DNA from: an uncultured Selenomonadaceae bacterium
GTDB taxonomy: Bacteria > Bacillota > Negativicutes > Selenomonadales > Selenomonadaceae
Reading direction: 5' to 3'
Assembly (NCBI GenBank): GCA_902778455.1
Contig: CACYXR010000018.1
Coordinates: 1 to 64,000, forward strand
DNA: 64,000 nucleotides
Under the pieces are notes generated by a model. The model made no database searches, had not been told where the DNA came from, and saw only the letters and a program-made list of their open reading frames with translations. The position numbers and the translations under genes were made by a program. Position 1 is the first letter of the stretch; every line of letters begins with the position of its first letter. Shown piece by piece: positions 1 through 8,107 of the stretch.

Positions 1-871
1 GTATCGAAGCGGCGGACACATTCCCGTACTTACCAATATTGATTATAACCTTTTCCGTCGGCAATGCAAGACGTTTTGCCGCGGATTGGATAATTCTTAC
101 ATTCGCCTGATGCGGAACGAGCCAGTCGACATCCTTCGCCTCAAGCCCCGCACGCTGGAGCGATCGCTTCATGGTCGCGCCCATGGCGCGCACGGCAAAC
201 TTGAAAACCTCGGCGCCGTTCATGTAAACACAGTTCTGCTTTTGGCCTTCCACCAGCGCGCGTCCCCTGTCTCCGGACGCAATGCCCAACGCCCCCGTTC
301 CGGTTCCGTCGCAGCCCATGTCAAAACCCAAAATACCGAAGCCTTTTTCCACCGGCCCATAAACAGCAGCCCCAGCACCGTCCCCGAAGAGCACGCAGGT
401 GTTCCTGTCCTTCCAGTCCAGAAAATGGGAGAGCACTTCCACCCCGATGACCAGAACCCGGCGGTAAACACCCGATTGTATGAACTGAGCCGCCACTGTG
501 GAGCTGTAAACGAACCCCGAGCAGGCAGCCGTAAGGTCGAAGGCTGCCGCATGGGAAGCCCCGAGTTTTGCCTGGATAAAACTCGCCGTCGAAGGACAAA
601 TCGCGTCCCCCGTCAGCGTTGCGCAAATAATGAGGTCTATTTCCTCCGGCGTCGTATGCGCGTCTTCGAGCGCAAGCAACGCCGCCTGATAAGCAAGTTC
701 CGACGCGGGCACGTCGTCCGGCGCGATGCGCCGCTCATGGATGCCCGTGCGCTCCACAATCCATTCGTCGCTGGTATCGACCATCTTTTCCAGATCGAAG
801 TTCGTGAGAATCCGCTCCGGCACATAAAAGCCCGTGCCGAGGACGCCGGCGTCAATTGTCGTCGAGGTCAT
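1..871 (-). CDS. fabH: Beta-ketoacyl-ACP synthase III, 3' end cut by window edge
   Basis: FabH condenses acetyl-CoA with malonyl-ACP and starts each fatty acid in the cytoplasmic FAS II pathway. About 290 residues are visible. The catalytic triad can be read: Cys117 in AACSGF, His in VPHQAN near residue 250, and Asn in the INIGKYGN stretch near the break. Only the last few tens of residues are missing. The ATG start at 871 lies inside plsX, giving a 20-base overlap, so translation is probably coupled. Family identity is clear from the triad and from the plsX-fabH order. Confidence 0.95.
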   Translation of the reverse strand, partial: MTSTTIDAGVLGTGFYVPERILTNFDLEKMVDTSDEWIVERTGIHERRIAPDDVPASELAYQAALLALEDAHTTPEEIDLIICATLTGDAICPSTASFIQAKLGASHAAAFDLTAACSGFVYSSTVAAQFIQSGVYRRVLVIGVEVLSHFLDWKDRNTCVLFGDGAGAAVYGPVEKGFGILGFDMGCDGTGTGALGIASGDRGRALVEGQKQNCVYMNGAEVFKFAVRAMGATMKRSLQRAGLEAKDVDWLVPHQANVRIIQSAAKRLALPTEKVIINIGKYGNVSAASI

Positions 872-1889
872 TGAGCAGTATCTCCTCCTTTATGATAGTG
901 CTTTGGATCCGTTCCAAAGCTTTGCTTTTCGCAAAATCGTTGGCCACGCGGATCGCGTTGGTAATCGCCTTCGCGTTAGACGAGCCGTGACTGATGATCA
1001 CGCAGCCGTTCACGCCGAGAAGCGGCGCGCCGCCATATTCCGTCACATCCAGCCGTTTCTTTAATTTCCGCAGAGCAGGTTTGACCAGAAGCGCTCCGAG
1101 CTTCGCCAAAATCCCCGCGTTCATCAGCTCGTCCTTGACGAGCCGGATGATCGTCTTCGCCAGTCCTTCACCGAATTTCAAAAGCGCGTTTCCGACAAAG
1201 CCGTCACAGACGACCACATCGAAATTCCCTTTTGGGATATCGCGGCCTTCCGCATTGCCCGTGAAATGAATGACCTGCTTTTCCCCGAGCGCACGCAGAA
1301 GCGGATACGTCTCGCGGGCGAGTTCGTCGCCCTTCGTCTCCTCCTCCCCGATATTGAGAAGGCCGACCCGCGGCGTCTTGTGCCCATAAACCAGTTCGGA
1401 GTAAACCGAGCCCATCAGGGCGCTCTGCAAAAGATGAATCGGCTTTGAATCGACGTTCGCGCCGGAATCCAGCATCAACGTCGCTCCTTGCGGCGTCGGA
1501 ATCGGCGTCGCAATCGACGGACGCTTGATGCCTTTTATGCGCTTCAAGACAAGCTGCGCCGCGGCTACCGCCGCGCCCGTGCTGCCCGCCGAAATCACCG
1601 CGTCGCATTCCCCGTCCTTTACAAGACGTGTTGCGACCACTACCGACGAGTCTTTTTTCTGCCGGACTGCATCCGCCGGGTGCTCATCCATCTCGACGAC
1701 CTCGGCGGCGTGGCGGATAGTCACTTTCTGCTTTTCCCAGTCCCGTTCGCCGGCAAGGACTTGTTTTATTTTTTCTTCATCGCCGACCAGCACGATTTCG
1801 CAATCAAACTGCCGTGCGGCTCGCAGTGCGCCCAGGACGATCTCCTTCGGAGCGTAATCCCCTCCCATGGCGTCAACTGCAATTCTCAT
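852..1889 (-). CDS. plsX: Phosphate acyltransferase PlsX
   Basis: PlsX makes acyl-phosphate from acyl-ACP for membrane phospholipid synthesis and acts peripherally at the membrane. The 345-residue protein has the family start MRIAVDAMGGDYAPKEIVLG and is of normal length. The ATG at 1889 follows an AGGAGGG ribosome site. It forms an operon with fabH (20-base overlap) behind a near-consensus promoter at 1993-2021. A possible 31-codon ORF upstream ends in TGATG, overlapping this start. Confidence 0.97.
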   Translation of the reverse strand: MRIAVDAMGGDYAPKEIVLGALRAARQFDCEIVLVGDEEKIKQVLAGERDWEKQKVTIRHAAEVVEMDEHPADAVRQKKDSSVVVATRLVKDGECDAVISAGSTGAAVAAAQLVLKRIKGIKRPSIATPIPTPQGATLMLDSGANVDSKPIHLLQSALMGSVYSELVYGHKTPRVGLLNIGEEETKGDELARETYPLLRALGEKQVIHFTGNAEGRDIPKGNFDVVVCDGFVGNALLKFGEGLAKTIIRLVKDELMNAGILAKLGALLVKPALRKLKKRLDVTEYGGAPLLGVNGCVIISHGSSNAKAITNAIRVANDFAKSKALERIQSTIIKEEILLNDLDDN

Positions 1890-1984
1890 CAGGAATCCCT
1901 CCTGCGGACGGGACGCAAAAGCATACGCAAATCCCGCATTGCAGGGGCAGACAAGATAATGTCTCCCCGAAATTTTTCAATCAT
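1889..1984 (-). CDS. Possible 31-codon leader ORF upstream of plsX
   Basis: An ATG at 1984 lies about 9 bases after the -10 TATAAT box of the plsX promoter, so the message would be almost leaderless. The ORF encodes 31 residues beginning MIEKFRGDIILSAPAMRD. Its TGA overlaps the plsX ATG as TGATG. It may be a translated leader coupling to plsX, or chance. I recognise no family. Confidence 0.3.
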   Translation of the reverse strand: MIEKFRGDIILSAPAMRDLRMLLRPVRRRDS

Positions 1985-1992
1985 ATCGTTTG

Positions 1993-2021
1993 ATTATACT
2001 TGCTTTCTTTCCAAAATGCAA
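1993..2021 (-). promoter_or_regulatory. Sigma-A promoter for plsX-fabH
   Basis: Reading the minus strand, TTGCAT (2016-2021) and TATAAT (1993-1998) are separated by exactly 17 bases. It sits between the rpmF terminator and plsX, making plsX-fabH a separate unit from DUF177-rpmF. Confidence 0.8.
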
Positions 2022-2023
2022 GC

Positions 2024-2057
2024 AAAAAGAGAGCAGGCTTCTCCGCCCGCTCTCTTT
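2024..2057 (-). terminator. Rho-independent terminator after rpmF
   Basis: On the minus strand a stem of about 10 bp (GAGAGCGGGC with GCCTGCTCTC, one wobble pair) is followed by TTTTT. It ends the DUF177-rpmF unit just before the plsX promoter. Confidence 0.8.
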
Positions 2058-2065
2058 CCCATTTT

Positions 2066-2245
2066 TTACTCACCTTGAGCGATAACTTCCTTGCCGTCAT
2101 AAAAGCCGCACTCCATGCATACATGGTGAGGGAGCTTCGGCTCATGGCACTGAGGGCAAAGCACATAGCCCGGCACCGTGAGCTTCCAGTTCGCACGGCG
2201 TTTGTCACGGCGCGATTTCGACATTTTGCGTTTCGGCGCTGCCAC
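2066..2245 (-). CDS. rpmF: 50S ribosomal protein L32
   Basis: A 59-residue zinc-ribbon ribosomal protein of the large subunit. It starts with GTG (read [18 protein letters not shown]) behind an AAGGAGGTG ribosome site. Cysteines at about 30, 33, 43 and 46 form the C-x2-C/C-x2-C zinc ribbon. It follows the DUF177 gene, the usual YceD-rpmF pairing, and is closed by a terminator. Confidence 0.97.
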   Translation of the reverse strand: MAAPKRKMSKSRRDKRRANWKLTVPGYVLCPQCHEPKLPHHVCMECGFYDGKEVIAQGE

Positions 2246-2259
2246 TTCGATACACCTCC

Positions 2260-2778
2260 TTAAACACGATCAGAATTATTTTTCATCAAATCCTTCAAGA
2301 CCGAAAGCCTTGGATCCACGACCTCACAGTCGCAGCCACAGTCGCCCCGGTTCAAATCCGCACCGCACTTCGGGCAAAGCCCTTTGCAGTCCGGACGGCA
2401 TAAATTCCGGATCGGAAGCGCGGCGATGACAATATCCCGAACAATCGGCGCAAGCTCGATACCGTCCTCGCCCAGCTCGTTCGCTTCCATATCATCTGCG
2501 GCGCAATCCCGATGAAAATCTTCTATGAACGGATACCGTTCCTGCGCTTCTTTCTCCGCAAGGCAACGGTCGCAAACGAAAGCCCTCGTCGCGCGAACCT
2601 CGCCGGAAACACGGAACGACCCGCCCGTATTCTCCAGCGTTCCATCCACGACAAGCGGTCCCCGGAAACGCGCGTCCGTCTCCGAAACGCCCAGTTCTTC
2701 CGCCGTCGCCTCGAAGCGAAAACCGTCCCTGAAACCGAGAGCTTTCTCCCGATCCCCTATCTTCAATCTCATTTCCAT
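2260..2778 (-). CDS. YceD/DUF177 family protein
   Basis: This 172-residue protein belongs to the DUF177 (YceD) family, found next to rpmF in most bacteria and linked to 23S rRNA/L32 metabolism. A C-terminal cysteine cluster ([12 protein letters not shown] followed by CGCDC) is typical, as is the central CDRCL motif. It is the first gene after a consensus promoter and lies 14 bases ahead of rpmF. Confidence 0.92.
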   Translation of the reverse strand: MEMRLKIGDREKALGFRDGFRFEATAEELGVSETDARFRGPLVVDGTLENTGGSFRVSGEVRATRAFVCDRCLAEKEAQERYPFIEDFHRDCAADDMEANELGEDGIELAPIVRDIVIAALPIRNLCRPDCKGLCPKCGADLNRGDCGCDCEVVDPRLSVLKDLMKNNSDRV

Positions 2779-2797
2779 CCGAAACCAACCTTTGCCT

Positions 2798-2826
2798 ATT
2801 ATAGCGACAGACTACCACCTTGTCAA
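2798..2826 (-). promoter_or_regulatory. Sigma-A promoter for DUF177-rpmF
   Basis: On the minus strand a perfect TTGACA (2821-2826), a 17-base spacer and a perfect TATAAT (2798-2803) lie 20 bases upstream of the DUF177 start. Confidence 0.88.
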
Positions 2827-2872
2827 GGAAACAATGAACAAGTCAATCACGCCATTGCCGAGGGATTTTTTG

Positions 2873-3754
2873 TCAGTGTCCGCTTTTCTTGAAACGGCCC
2901 CCGATGATGTCGTTGACGAGATTGATGGTGACGAAGGCCGACTCATCATATTCCAGCACGATCTCTTTCACACGCTGCACCTCAAGCCGCGTGACAACGG
3001 CGCACAGCACTTTTTTCTTCTCCTTTTTGTAGCCGCCCTCGCCGTAGATGTATGTGACGCCGCGGCCCAGCTCGCTCATCAGCGCCTCACCGATTTCGTC
3101 CGGCGCTTGTGTAACCACCTGGACGGAATACGATTCATCCATGCCCTTAAGTACGACGTCAATCGTTTGCGAAATGACATAGTAGGCGACAACCGAATAC
3201 ATCGCCTGCTCCCATTCGAACAAAAATCCCGCCGCCGTGAAAATGAAAAGGTTGATGAACATCACGACTTCGCCTACGGAAAAGACCGTTTTCTTATCCG
3301 CGATAATCGCCACGATTTCTGTGCCGTCCAGCGAGCCGCCCGCCCGCATGATCATGCCGACGCCGATGCCGTCGATGATACCGCCGAAAATCGCCGCCAA
3401 AAAAAGGTCGTCGGTAAGCTGCGGAATCGGCTTAAAATAGGCCGTCCAAACTGACAAAAAAACGATGGCAACGGACGTCGCTAATGCAAAATCCTTGCCG
3501 ATTTGCTTGTAACCGAGATAAAGGAAAGGCAGATTGAACAACACGAGAAAAATACCATACTCCTGCTTCGTGATTGCGCCCGCCATGATGGAAAGGCCGA
3601 CGATGCCGCCGTCGATGATCTTGTTCGGGACGAGGAATATTTCCAGCCCGATGGAAGCGATGAACGCGCCAAGGAAGAGCATAAAATATTTGCCTATGAT
3701 TTTTTTCCATGAGCGCGTAGCGCGCCGAAGCGGGACTTCGATTGCCCTGTCCAT
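2873..3754 (-). CDS. YitT family membrane protein (DUF161 + DUF2179)
   Basis: A 293-residue membrane protein. About five hydrophobic segments span residues 20-190, starting with the family-typical GAFIASIGLEIFLVPNKI. A soluble C-terminal DUF2179 domain (about 205-285, with the TYIYGEGGY motif) follows. YitT proteins are common in Firmicutes and their transport role is not firmly established. It lies 4 bases after larC and is probably the last gene of larB-larC-yitT. Confidence 0.9.
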   Translation of the reverse strand: MDRAIEVPLRRATRSWKKIIGKYFMLFLGAFIASIGLEIFLVPNKIIDGGIVGLSIMAGAITKQEYGIFLVLFNLPFLYLGYKQIGKDFALATSVAIVFLSVWTAYFKPIPQLTDDLFLAAIFGGIIDGIGVGMIMRAGGSLDGTEIVAIIADKKTVFSVGEVVMFINLFIFTAAGFLFEWEQAMYSVVAYYVISQTIDVVLKGMDESYSVQVVTQAPDEIGEALMSELGRGVTYIYGEGGYKKEKKKVLCAVVTRLEVQRVKEIVLEYDESAFVTINLVNDIIGGRFKKSGH

Positions 3755-3758
3755 AACC

Positions 3759-5069
3759 TCACTCCCCCAGCCTGCGGCGCAGCTCCGCGATCGCGTCCGC
3801 CCGCACTTTTTTCAGCGGCACATCCTTTTCCTTTGCCAGGCGGCGGCAATCCTCATACTCGGCCGAAACGGAAACGATATGGCCCTTGTACGCGCTGATC
3901 TTGCAGGACACCTCGCCGTAGTCCGTCGCCACCATCGCCGTCCGCCGCGCCGCTTCTATCCGCTCGCCTACCGGAACGACGCGAAGGCCGATGCTCGTCG
4001 TCTCGCTGAACACGATATCCGCGCAGGGCTCCTTTTCCGCTTCTCCGACCAGCACCGACAGCGTCGCCGCCGGACGGTTTTTCTTCATGAAGATCGGCGT
4101 CGTCCAGACGTCCAGAGCCCCCGCCTCCAACAGCCGCTCGTAAACATATCCGTAGTCCTGCGGGTTCATATCGTCGATATTTGTTTCCAATATATAAAGA
4201 CGCTGCGCTTCGCGCCCCTGATAATCGCCAAGATACATGCGCAGCACGTTCGGGATGGAAAGCCCCCAGGTTCCCGCGCCGTAAGTGATCTGCTCCGGCT
4301 GGAAATCCCCCGGCAAATTCTCCGCGAACGTCGCCAGCGCACGGAGTACCGCCGCACCCGTCGGCGTCGTCATTTCCTTTTCATCCGCCGCGTGGTAGAA
4401 CGGGAATCCAGCCAAAAGCTCTGCCGTCGCCGGCGCGGGTACCATCATCGTACCGTGGGCGCATTCGACGAAACCGCTGCCGGTATTGACCCGCGAGACG
4501 AAAACCTTTTCCACGCCGAAATAATCCAGAGCAATCGCCGTGCCGACAATATCGGCAATCGAATCCGTCGCGCCGACCTCATGGAAATGCACCTCGTCGG
4601 GCGCAACGCCGTGGACCTTGCCCTCCGCCTTTGCCAATTCCTCGAAAATCGCGAGACTGTTTTTCTTCACGTTCTCGCCCAGCGTCGAGGTTTCGATCAT
4701 TTCCCGGATCGTCGCCATCGTGCGATGCGCGTGATGATGCTCGCCATGATGATGACCATGCTCATGACCGTGTTCATGGGAATGTTCATGATCGTGATCG
4801 TGGTCATGCTCGTGTTTATGCTCATGCGCGTGGCTCACAGGCACTTCGGCGTGAAATTCCGCCGGTCCGCCTTCGACCAGTACCTGCACATATTTTGCGC
4901 GAATCCCGTTTTTTGAGACGTCCGTAACCTCTATAGAAAACTCCCCCGACGGCAGCACTTTTTGGAGTTCCCCCGTCAAATAATCCTCCGGCAATCCCGC
5001 CTGCAGAAACGCTCCGAGAAGCATATTGCCGCTGATTCCAGCAAAACAATCCAGATAGATCGCTTTCAT
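3759..5069 (-). CDS. larC: Nickel insertion protein LarC
   Basis: LarC inserts nickel into pyridinium-3,5-bisthiocarboxylic acid mononucleotide to make the nickel-pincer cofactor of lactate racemase-type enzymes. The N-terminus MKAIYLDCFAGISGNMLLGA is diagnostic. A histidine-rich stretch (about residues 80-115, repeated HEH/HDH) probably binds nickel. The ORF is continuous, unlike lactobacilli where LarC needs a frameshift. An in-frame GTG at 5081 exists, but the ATG at 5069 has the better AGGTGA spacing. It follows larB closely. Confidence 0.95.
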   Translation of the reverse strand: MKAIYLDCFAGISGNMLLGAFLQAGLPEDYLTGELQKVLPSGEFSIEVTDVSKNGIRAKYVQVLVEGGPAEFHAEVPVSHAHEHKHEHDHDHDHEHSHEHGHEHGHHHGEHHHAHRTMATIREMIETSTLGENVKKNSLAIFEELAKAEGKVHGVAPDEVHFHEVGATDSIADIVGTAIALDYFGVEKVFVSRVNTGSGFVECAHGTMMVPAPATAELLAGFPFYHAADEKEMTTPTGAAVLRALATFAENLPGDFQPEQITYGAGTWGLSIPNVLRMYLGDYQGREAQRLYILETNIDDMNPQDYGYVYERLLEAGALDVWTTPIFMKKNRPAATLSVLVGEAEKEPCADIVFSETTSIGLRVVPVGERIEAARRTAMVATDYGEVSCKISAYKGHIVSVSAEYEDCRRLAKEKDVPLKKVRADAIAELRRRLGE

Positions 5070-5077
5070 TCCCGTTT

Positions 5078-5833
5078 TCACCTCGTATGGTTAATCTTGC
5101 TCGCGAGCACGCCCGCACCGTAGCCGTTATCGATATTCATGACCGCGACGCCCGCCGCGCAGGAATTCAGCATCGCGAGAAGTGCCGACAACCCGTGGAA
5201 ACTCGCGCCGTAGCCGACACTGGTCGGCACCGCGATCACGGGACGTGCCGTCATGCCGCCCACAACGCTGGCCAATGCGCCTTCCATCCCTGCTGCCACG
5301 ATAATAACATTTGCGTTCCGGATTTCCTGCTCATGGGCAAACAGCCGATGGATGCCCGCCACGCCCACATCAAAGCAGACGTCCACCGCGTTCCCCATCA
5401 ATTCCGCCGTCAACGCAGCTTCCCGCGCCACGGGGATATCGCTGGTTCCCGCCGTCAGCACAAGAATCCGCCGCGTCTCGTCCACGGCCTCCGTATCGCG
5501 CCGGACATACAGGATGCGCGCCGTCTCGTCATAGACCGCCTCCGGTACTACCTCGCGCACATAGGCGGCCATCTCCACGGGCACGCGGGTCGCCATCACG
5601 CTTTTTTTGCTTTCAGAAAGCAATCGCAGAAAAATCTCCCGCGTCTGCTCCTGCGTCTTTCCTTCCGCGTAAATCACCTCGGGAAACCCCTGCCGCATTT
5701 CCCGATGATGGTCGATCTGCGCGAATCCGATATCCTCGTAAGACATCCTGGAAAGCGAGGCAACACTTTCCTCCAGCGTCGCCTCGCCCTTCCGGTAACG
5801 CTCCAGCCATGCGCAAATTTCTTCCTTATGCAA
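5078..5833 (-). CDS. larB: Nickel pincer cofactor biosynthesis protein LarB
   Basis: LarB carboxylates and hydrolyses nicotinic acid adenine dinucleotide to pyridinium-3,5-biscarboxylic acid mononucleotide, the first step of the cofactor pathway. The 251-residue protein has a PurE-like C-terminal half (ILVLTAGTSDIPVAREA, then VAAGMEGALASVVGG). The start is TTG at 5833, five bases after AAGGTG. larC follows. larE, the third biosynthetic gene, and larA are not in this window. Confidence 0.94.
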   Translation of the reverse strand: MHKEEICAWLERYRKGEATLEESVASLSRMSYEDIGFAQIDHHREMRQGFPEVIYAEGKTQEQTREIFLRLLSESKKSVMATRVPVEMAAYVREVVPEAVYDETARILYVRRDTEAVDETRRILVLTAGTSDIPVAREAALTAELMGNAVDVCFDVGVAGIHRLFAHEQEIRNANVIIVAAGMEGALASVVGGMTARPVIAVPTSVGYGASFHGLSALLAMLNSCAAGVAVMNIDNGYGAGVLASKINHTR

Positions 5834-5861
5834 ACGCGCACCTTCTTTCTGCGTTCTTTAC

Positions 5862-5892
5862 AAAAAAAGCCCTTCCGTACGGAAAGGGCTTC
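5862..5892 (-). terminator. Terminator after the rsmD-coaD-coiled-coil unit
   Basis: On the minus strand a GCCCTTtCC/GGAAGGGC hairpin with loop GTAC is followed by TTTTTTT. It lies immediately after the coiled-coil gene. No convincing promoter for larB is visible between it and larB, so read-through may supply larB. Confidence 0.85.
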
Positions 5893-5899
5893 TCTGTTC

Positions 5900-6442
5900 T
5901 TACACTTCAGGCAGTTCCGCCGGCGCCATCGGCTGCGGCTCAGCAGGCGGCATTTCCGGTTCCACCGGCATTTTTTGCAGCTCGTCCCGCGCCTGCTTCA
6001 GAACCTCCAGCGCGTTCCCCACATTGAGAATCAAATGGTCGAAAACCTGGTTTGCGTAATTGTTCGCGTTCACACGAAGCTGGCGCGCCTGTTGATAGGA
6101 ACTCTCAAACATTTCCTTCGACTGGGCCTTCGTCTGCTCCATAATGAGCTCCGATTTTTCCTGCGACTCTTTGACAATCTTGCTTTCGTCCGTCATCTGA
6201 TCCGCAGTCTCTTTCGCGCGGGAAATGATCTGTTCCGCGTCACCGCGCGCCTGGTTCAGAATTTCGTCCCTGCTGTCCATGATCTCCTGCGCGTTGGCCA
6301 GCTCGTTCGGCAGCTCCTGCCGCAGATTGTCCAAAAGGCGCACCAAATCCGACTCGCTGATGAATATACTGTTCGTCAGCGGCATCCGCTTCGCGTCGAC
6401 AACAAGATTTTCAATCTCATCCAAAATTGTGCTTACCGACAT
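5900..6442 (-). CDS. Coiled-coil protein, conserved next to coaD; function unknown
   Basis: This 180-residue protein is mostly a charged helix. A conserved-looking N-terminal 50 residues are followed by a long coiled coil (about 50-150) and a Pro/Glu tail rich in PPAEPQPMAPAE. Similar proteins beside coaD in Firmicutes are often annotated 'ATPase' or ATP synthase subunit H-like, without evidence I know of. A DivIVA-like structural role is also possible. It is expressed with rsmD and coaD. Confidence 0.6.
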   Translation of the reverse strand: MSVSTILDEIENLVVDAKRMPLTNSIFISESDLVRLLDNLRQELPNELANAQEIMDSRDEILNQARGDAEQIISRAKETADQMTDESKIVKESQEKSELIMEQTKAQSKEMFESSYQQARQLRVNANNYANQVFDHLILNVGNALEVLKQARDELQKMPVEPEMPPAEPQPMAPAELPEV

Positions 6443-6479
6443 ATTCTCATCCTGCTTTCTTGCAAAAAATATATCTATT

Positions 6480-6965
6480 TTATTTACAAGCCTTCATCTT
6501 TTTGATGATGGCCTCTTCCACGCACATCGGCACGAGGCCGTGAATGTCCCCGCCGAACACCGCCAACTCCCGGATGCCCGAAGAACTGACGAAATAATAC
6601 TCCTGCCCGGTCAGGATAAAAACCGTCTCGATATCGGGCGCGATGTGCTTCAGCATCTGCGCCTGCTGGAGCTCATACTCGAAATCCGTCACGGACCGAA
6701 GGCCGCGCACAATGACGCTTGCCCCAGCCTCGCGCATGTAGTCCGGCAAAAGCCCGGAAAAGGACTTCACCGAAAGATTCGGGATATGCCCGGTGGCCTC
6801 CCGGATCAGCCGCACGCGCTCCTCGACGCTGAAAAACGGCTCCTTGCGGATATTGTGGAACACCCCGACGATAATCTCATCAAACATGCGGCTTGCACGC
6901 TCGAACACGTCGATATGCCCCATAGTCACCGGATCGAAGCTGCCGGAGCAGACTGCTCTCCTCAT
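6480..6965 (-). CDS. coaD: Phosphopantetheine adenylyltransferase
   Basis: CoaD transfers AMP from ATP to 4'-phosphopantetheine, the penultimate step of coenzyme A synthesis. The 161-residue protein has the nucleotidyltransferase motif GSFDPVTMGHIDV near residue 8 and the ISS-like signature VSSSGIREL near 130. Its ATG overlaps the rsmD stop as ATGA, so the two are translationally coupled. Confidence 0.97.
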   Translation of the reverse strand: MRRAVCSGSFDPVTMGHIDVFERASRMFDEIIVGVFHNIRKEPFFSVEERVRLIREATGHIPNLSVKSFSGLLPDYMREAGASVIVRGLRSVTDFEYELQQAQMLKHIAPDIETVFILTGQEYYFVSSSGIRELAVFGGDIHGLVPMCVEEAIIKKMKACK

Positions 6966-7522
6966 CCCACTTCCTCCAGTATTTCAAAAATACGCATCCG
7001 CGTGGTATGTCCGTAGCGTTCCTCCCGCACGAGGGAAAGCCTCGAAAGCGCAGGAACCTCTTTTTCGTCCTCGCCGCTCTCTACAATGACCAGCGCGCCT
7101 TCCGAAAGAATCGGCGACGCATCGAGAACCGTCAGCGTACGCTCCCAAAGCCCCTTATGGTAAGGCGGGTCGCAAAACACGAGATCAAAGACCGCGCCCT
7201 CCGCCGCAAGCCGCGACAGCGACGAAAAAACATCGTCCCGAAAAATACGCGCCGCCTCATTCAAATGCGTATGCTCGGCATTTTCCCGTAAGACAGCTTC
7301 CGTCGCCCGATCGACAAAGACCGCGCCGACCGCGCCCCGCGACAACGCTTCGAGGCCCAGGCTGCCCGTGCCCGCGAAAAGATCGAGCACCCGCCGCCCG
7401 GCGACTCGAGCGCCGAGAATGTTGAAAAGCGACTCCTTGATACGGTCCGAAGTCGGGCGCGTAGAAAGCCCCTTCGGCGATTTCAGCCTGGCGCCCCGCG
7501 CCCTGCCGGTGATGATCCGCAT
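6962..7522 (-). CDS. rsmD: 16S rRNA (guanine(966)-N(2))-methyltransferase RsmD
   Basis: RsmD methylates G966 of 16S rRNA in the assembled 30S subunit. It is 186 residues with the RITGRARG-like start, the SAM-binding LDLFAGTGSLGLEALSRGA motif and the catalytic DPPY. An in-frame extension upstream of 7522 was discarded because it overlaps the promoter and the ATG at 7522 has GAGGGG. The rsmD-coaD pair is near universal. Confidence 0.95.
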   Translation of the reverse strand: MRIITGRARGARLKSPKGLSTRPTSDRIKESLFNILGARVAGRRVLDLFAGTGSLGLEALSRGAVGAVFVDRATEAVLRENAEHTHLNEAARIFRDDVFSSLSRLAAEGAVFDLVFCDPPYHKGLWERTLTVLDASPILSEGALVIVESGEDEKEVPALSRLSLVREERYGHTTRMRIFEILEEVG

Positions 7523-7555
7523 GACGCCCCTCGCTCTCCCGTTCAAACTTTTACT

Positions 7556-7584
7556 ATTGTACCATACTTTTTTCTGTTCGTGAA
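7556..7584 (-). promoter_or_regulatory. Probable promoter for rsmD-coaD
   Basis: On the minus strand TACAAT (7556-7561) lies 17 bases from a weak TTCACG (7579-7584). An inverted repeat TGTTC-GT-GAACA covers the -35 and could be an operator; I cannot name a regulator. Confidence 0.5.
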
Positions 7585-7591
7585 CAAAAAA

Positions 7592-7637
7592 TAAAAAAAA
7601 TGCGCCCGACCACTTTCCGCAAAAGCGTCGGGCACAT
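7592..7637 (-). terminator. Terminator after the YbjN-like gene
   Basis: On the minus strand ATGTGCCCGAC pairs with GTCGGGCGCAT around a 16-base loop, followed by eight T. It ends pyk-ybjN. Confidence 0.88.
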
Positions 7638-7643
7638 TCCATA

Positions 7644-8081
7644 TCAGCCTTTGACAGTCTTTTCCAACGTCTCGTACTGCTCCTTCAGATGATCCCAGAG
7701 CACGTCGATGACCACTGCCACTCCTTCCGGATCGAAATTTTCCACGCTTTCCGGCAGGCACGCGTCCAGCACGATGTCTCCCTGCTCAGTATCGTAATAC
7801 TTAAACACCTTGTAACGACGGTTCATCTCTGTCAGGCAGTCGCGAACGCGCTGACGATTCTCATCGTTCACCGCATCCGTCATAACCCAGACGCGTATAA
7901 TAGTATAGATGGTATCGTCAATGAAAACCACCAACGGCAAATACCAGTCTTTCCGCACTTCCAGACTTGAACGGAACAGGACGAGATGATCCTCTTCATT
8001 TTCCGTCTCGCGCATCTCAAATACGTTGTCGTCAGGAAGCTGCTTCAACATTTCCGCAAATTTTTCCGCCTTTTGGTTCAT
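7644..8081 (-). CDS. YbjN-like domain protein, function unknown
   Basis: This 145-residue acidic protein begins MNQKAEKFAEMLKQLPDDN behind GAAGGAGAG. It has the alternating strand/helix pattern and the NRRYKVFKYYDTEQGDIVL stretch seen in YbjN-type (type III chaperone-fold) proteins. The family assignment is tentative. It lies 26 bases after pyk and is probably co-transcribed with it. A longer upstream reading overlaps pyk and was not used. Confidence 0.6.
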   Translation of the reverse strand: MNQKAEKFAEMLKQLPDDNVFEMRETENEEDHLVLFRSSLEVRKDWYLPLVVFIDDTIYTIIRVWVMTDAVNDENRQRVRDCLTEMNRRYKVFKYYDTEQGDIVLDACLPESVENFDPEGVAVVIDVLWDHLKEQYETLEKTVKG

Positions 8082-8107
8082 GGTAATCTCTCCTTCGCTA
8101 ACATTAT

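Noticed and set aside
3534..4916. 460-codon plus-strand frame opposite larC and yitT
   Set aside because: It is antisense to two well-supported genes, is rich in Arg/His as GC-rich shadows are, and has no ribosome site or family motif.
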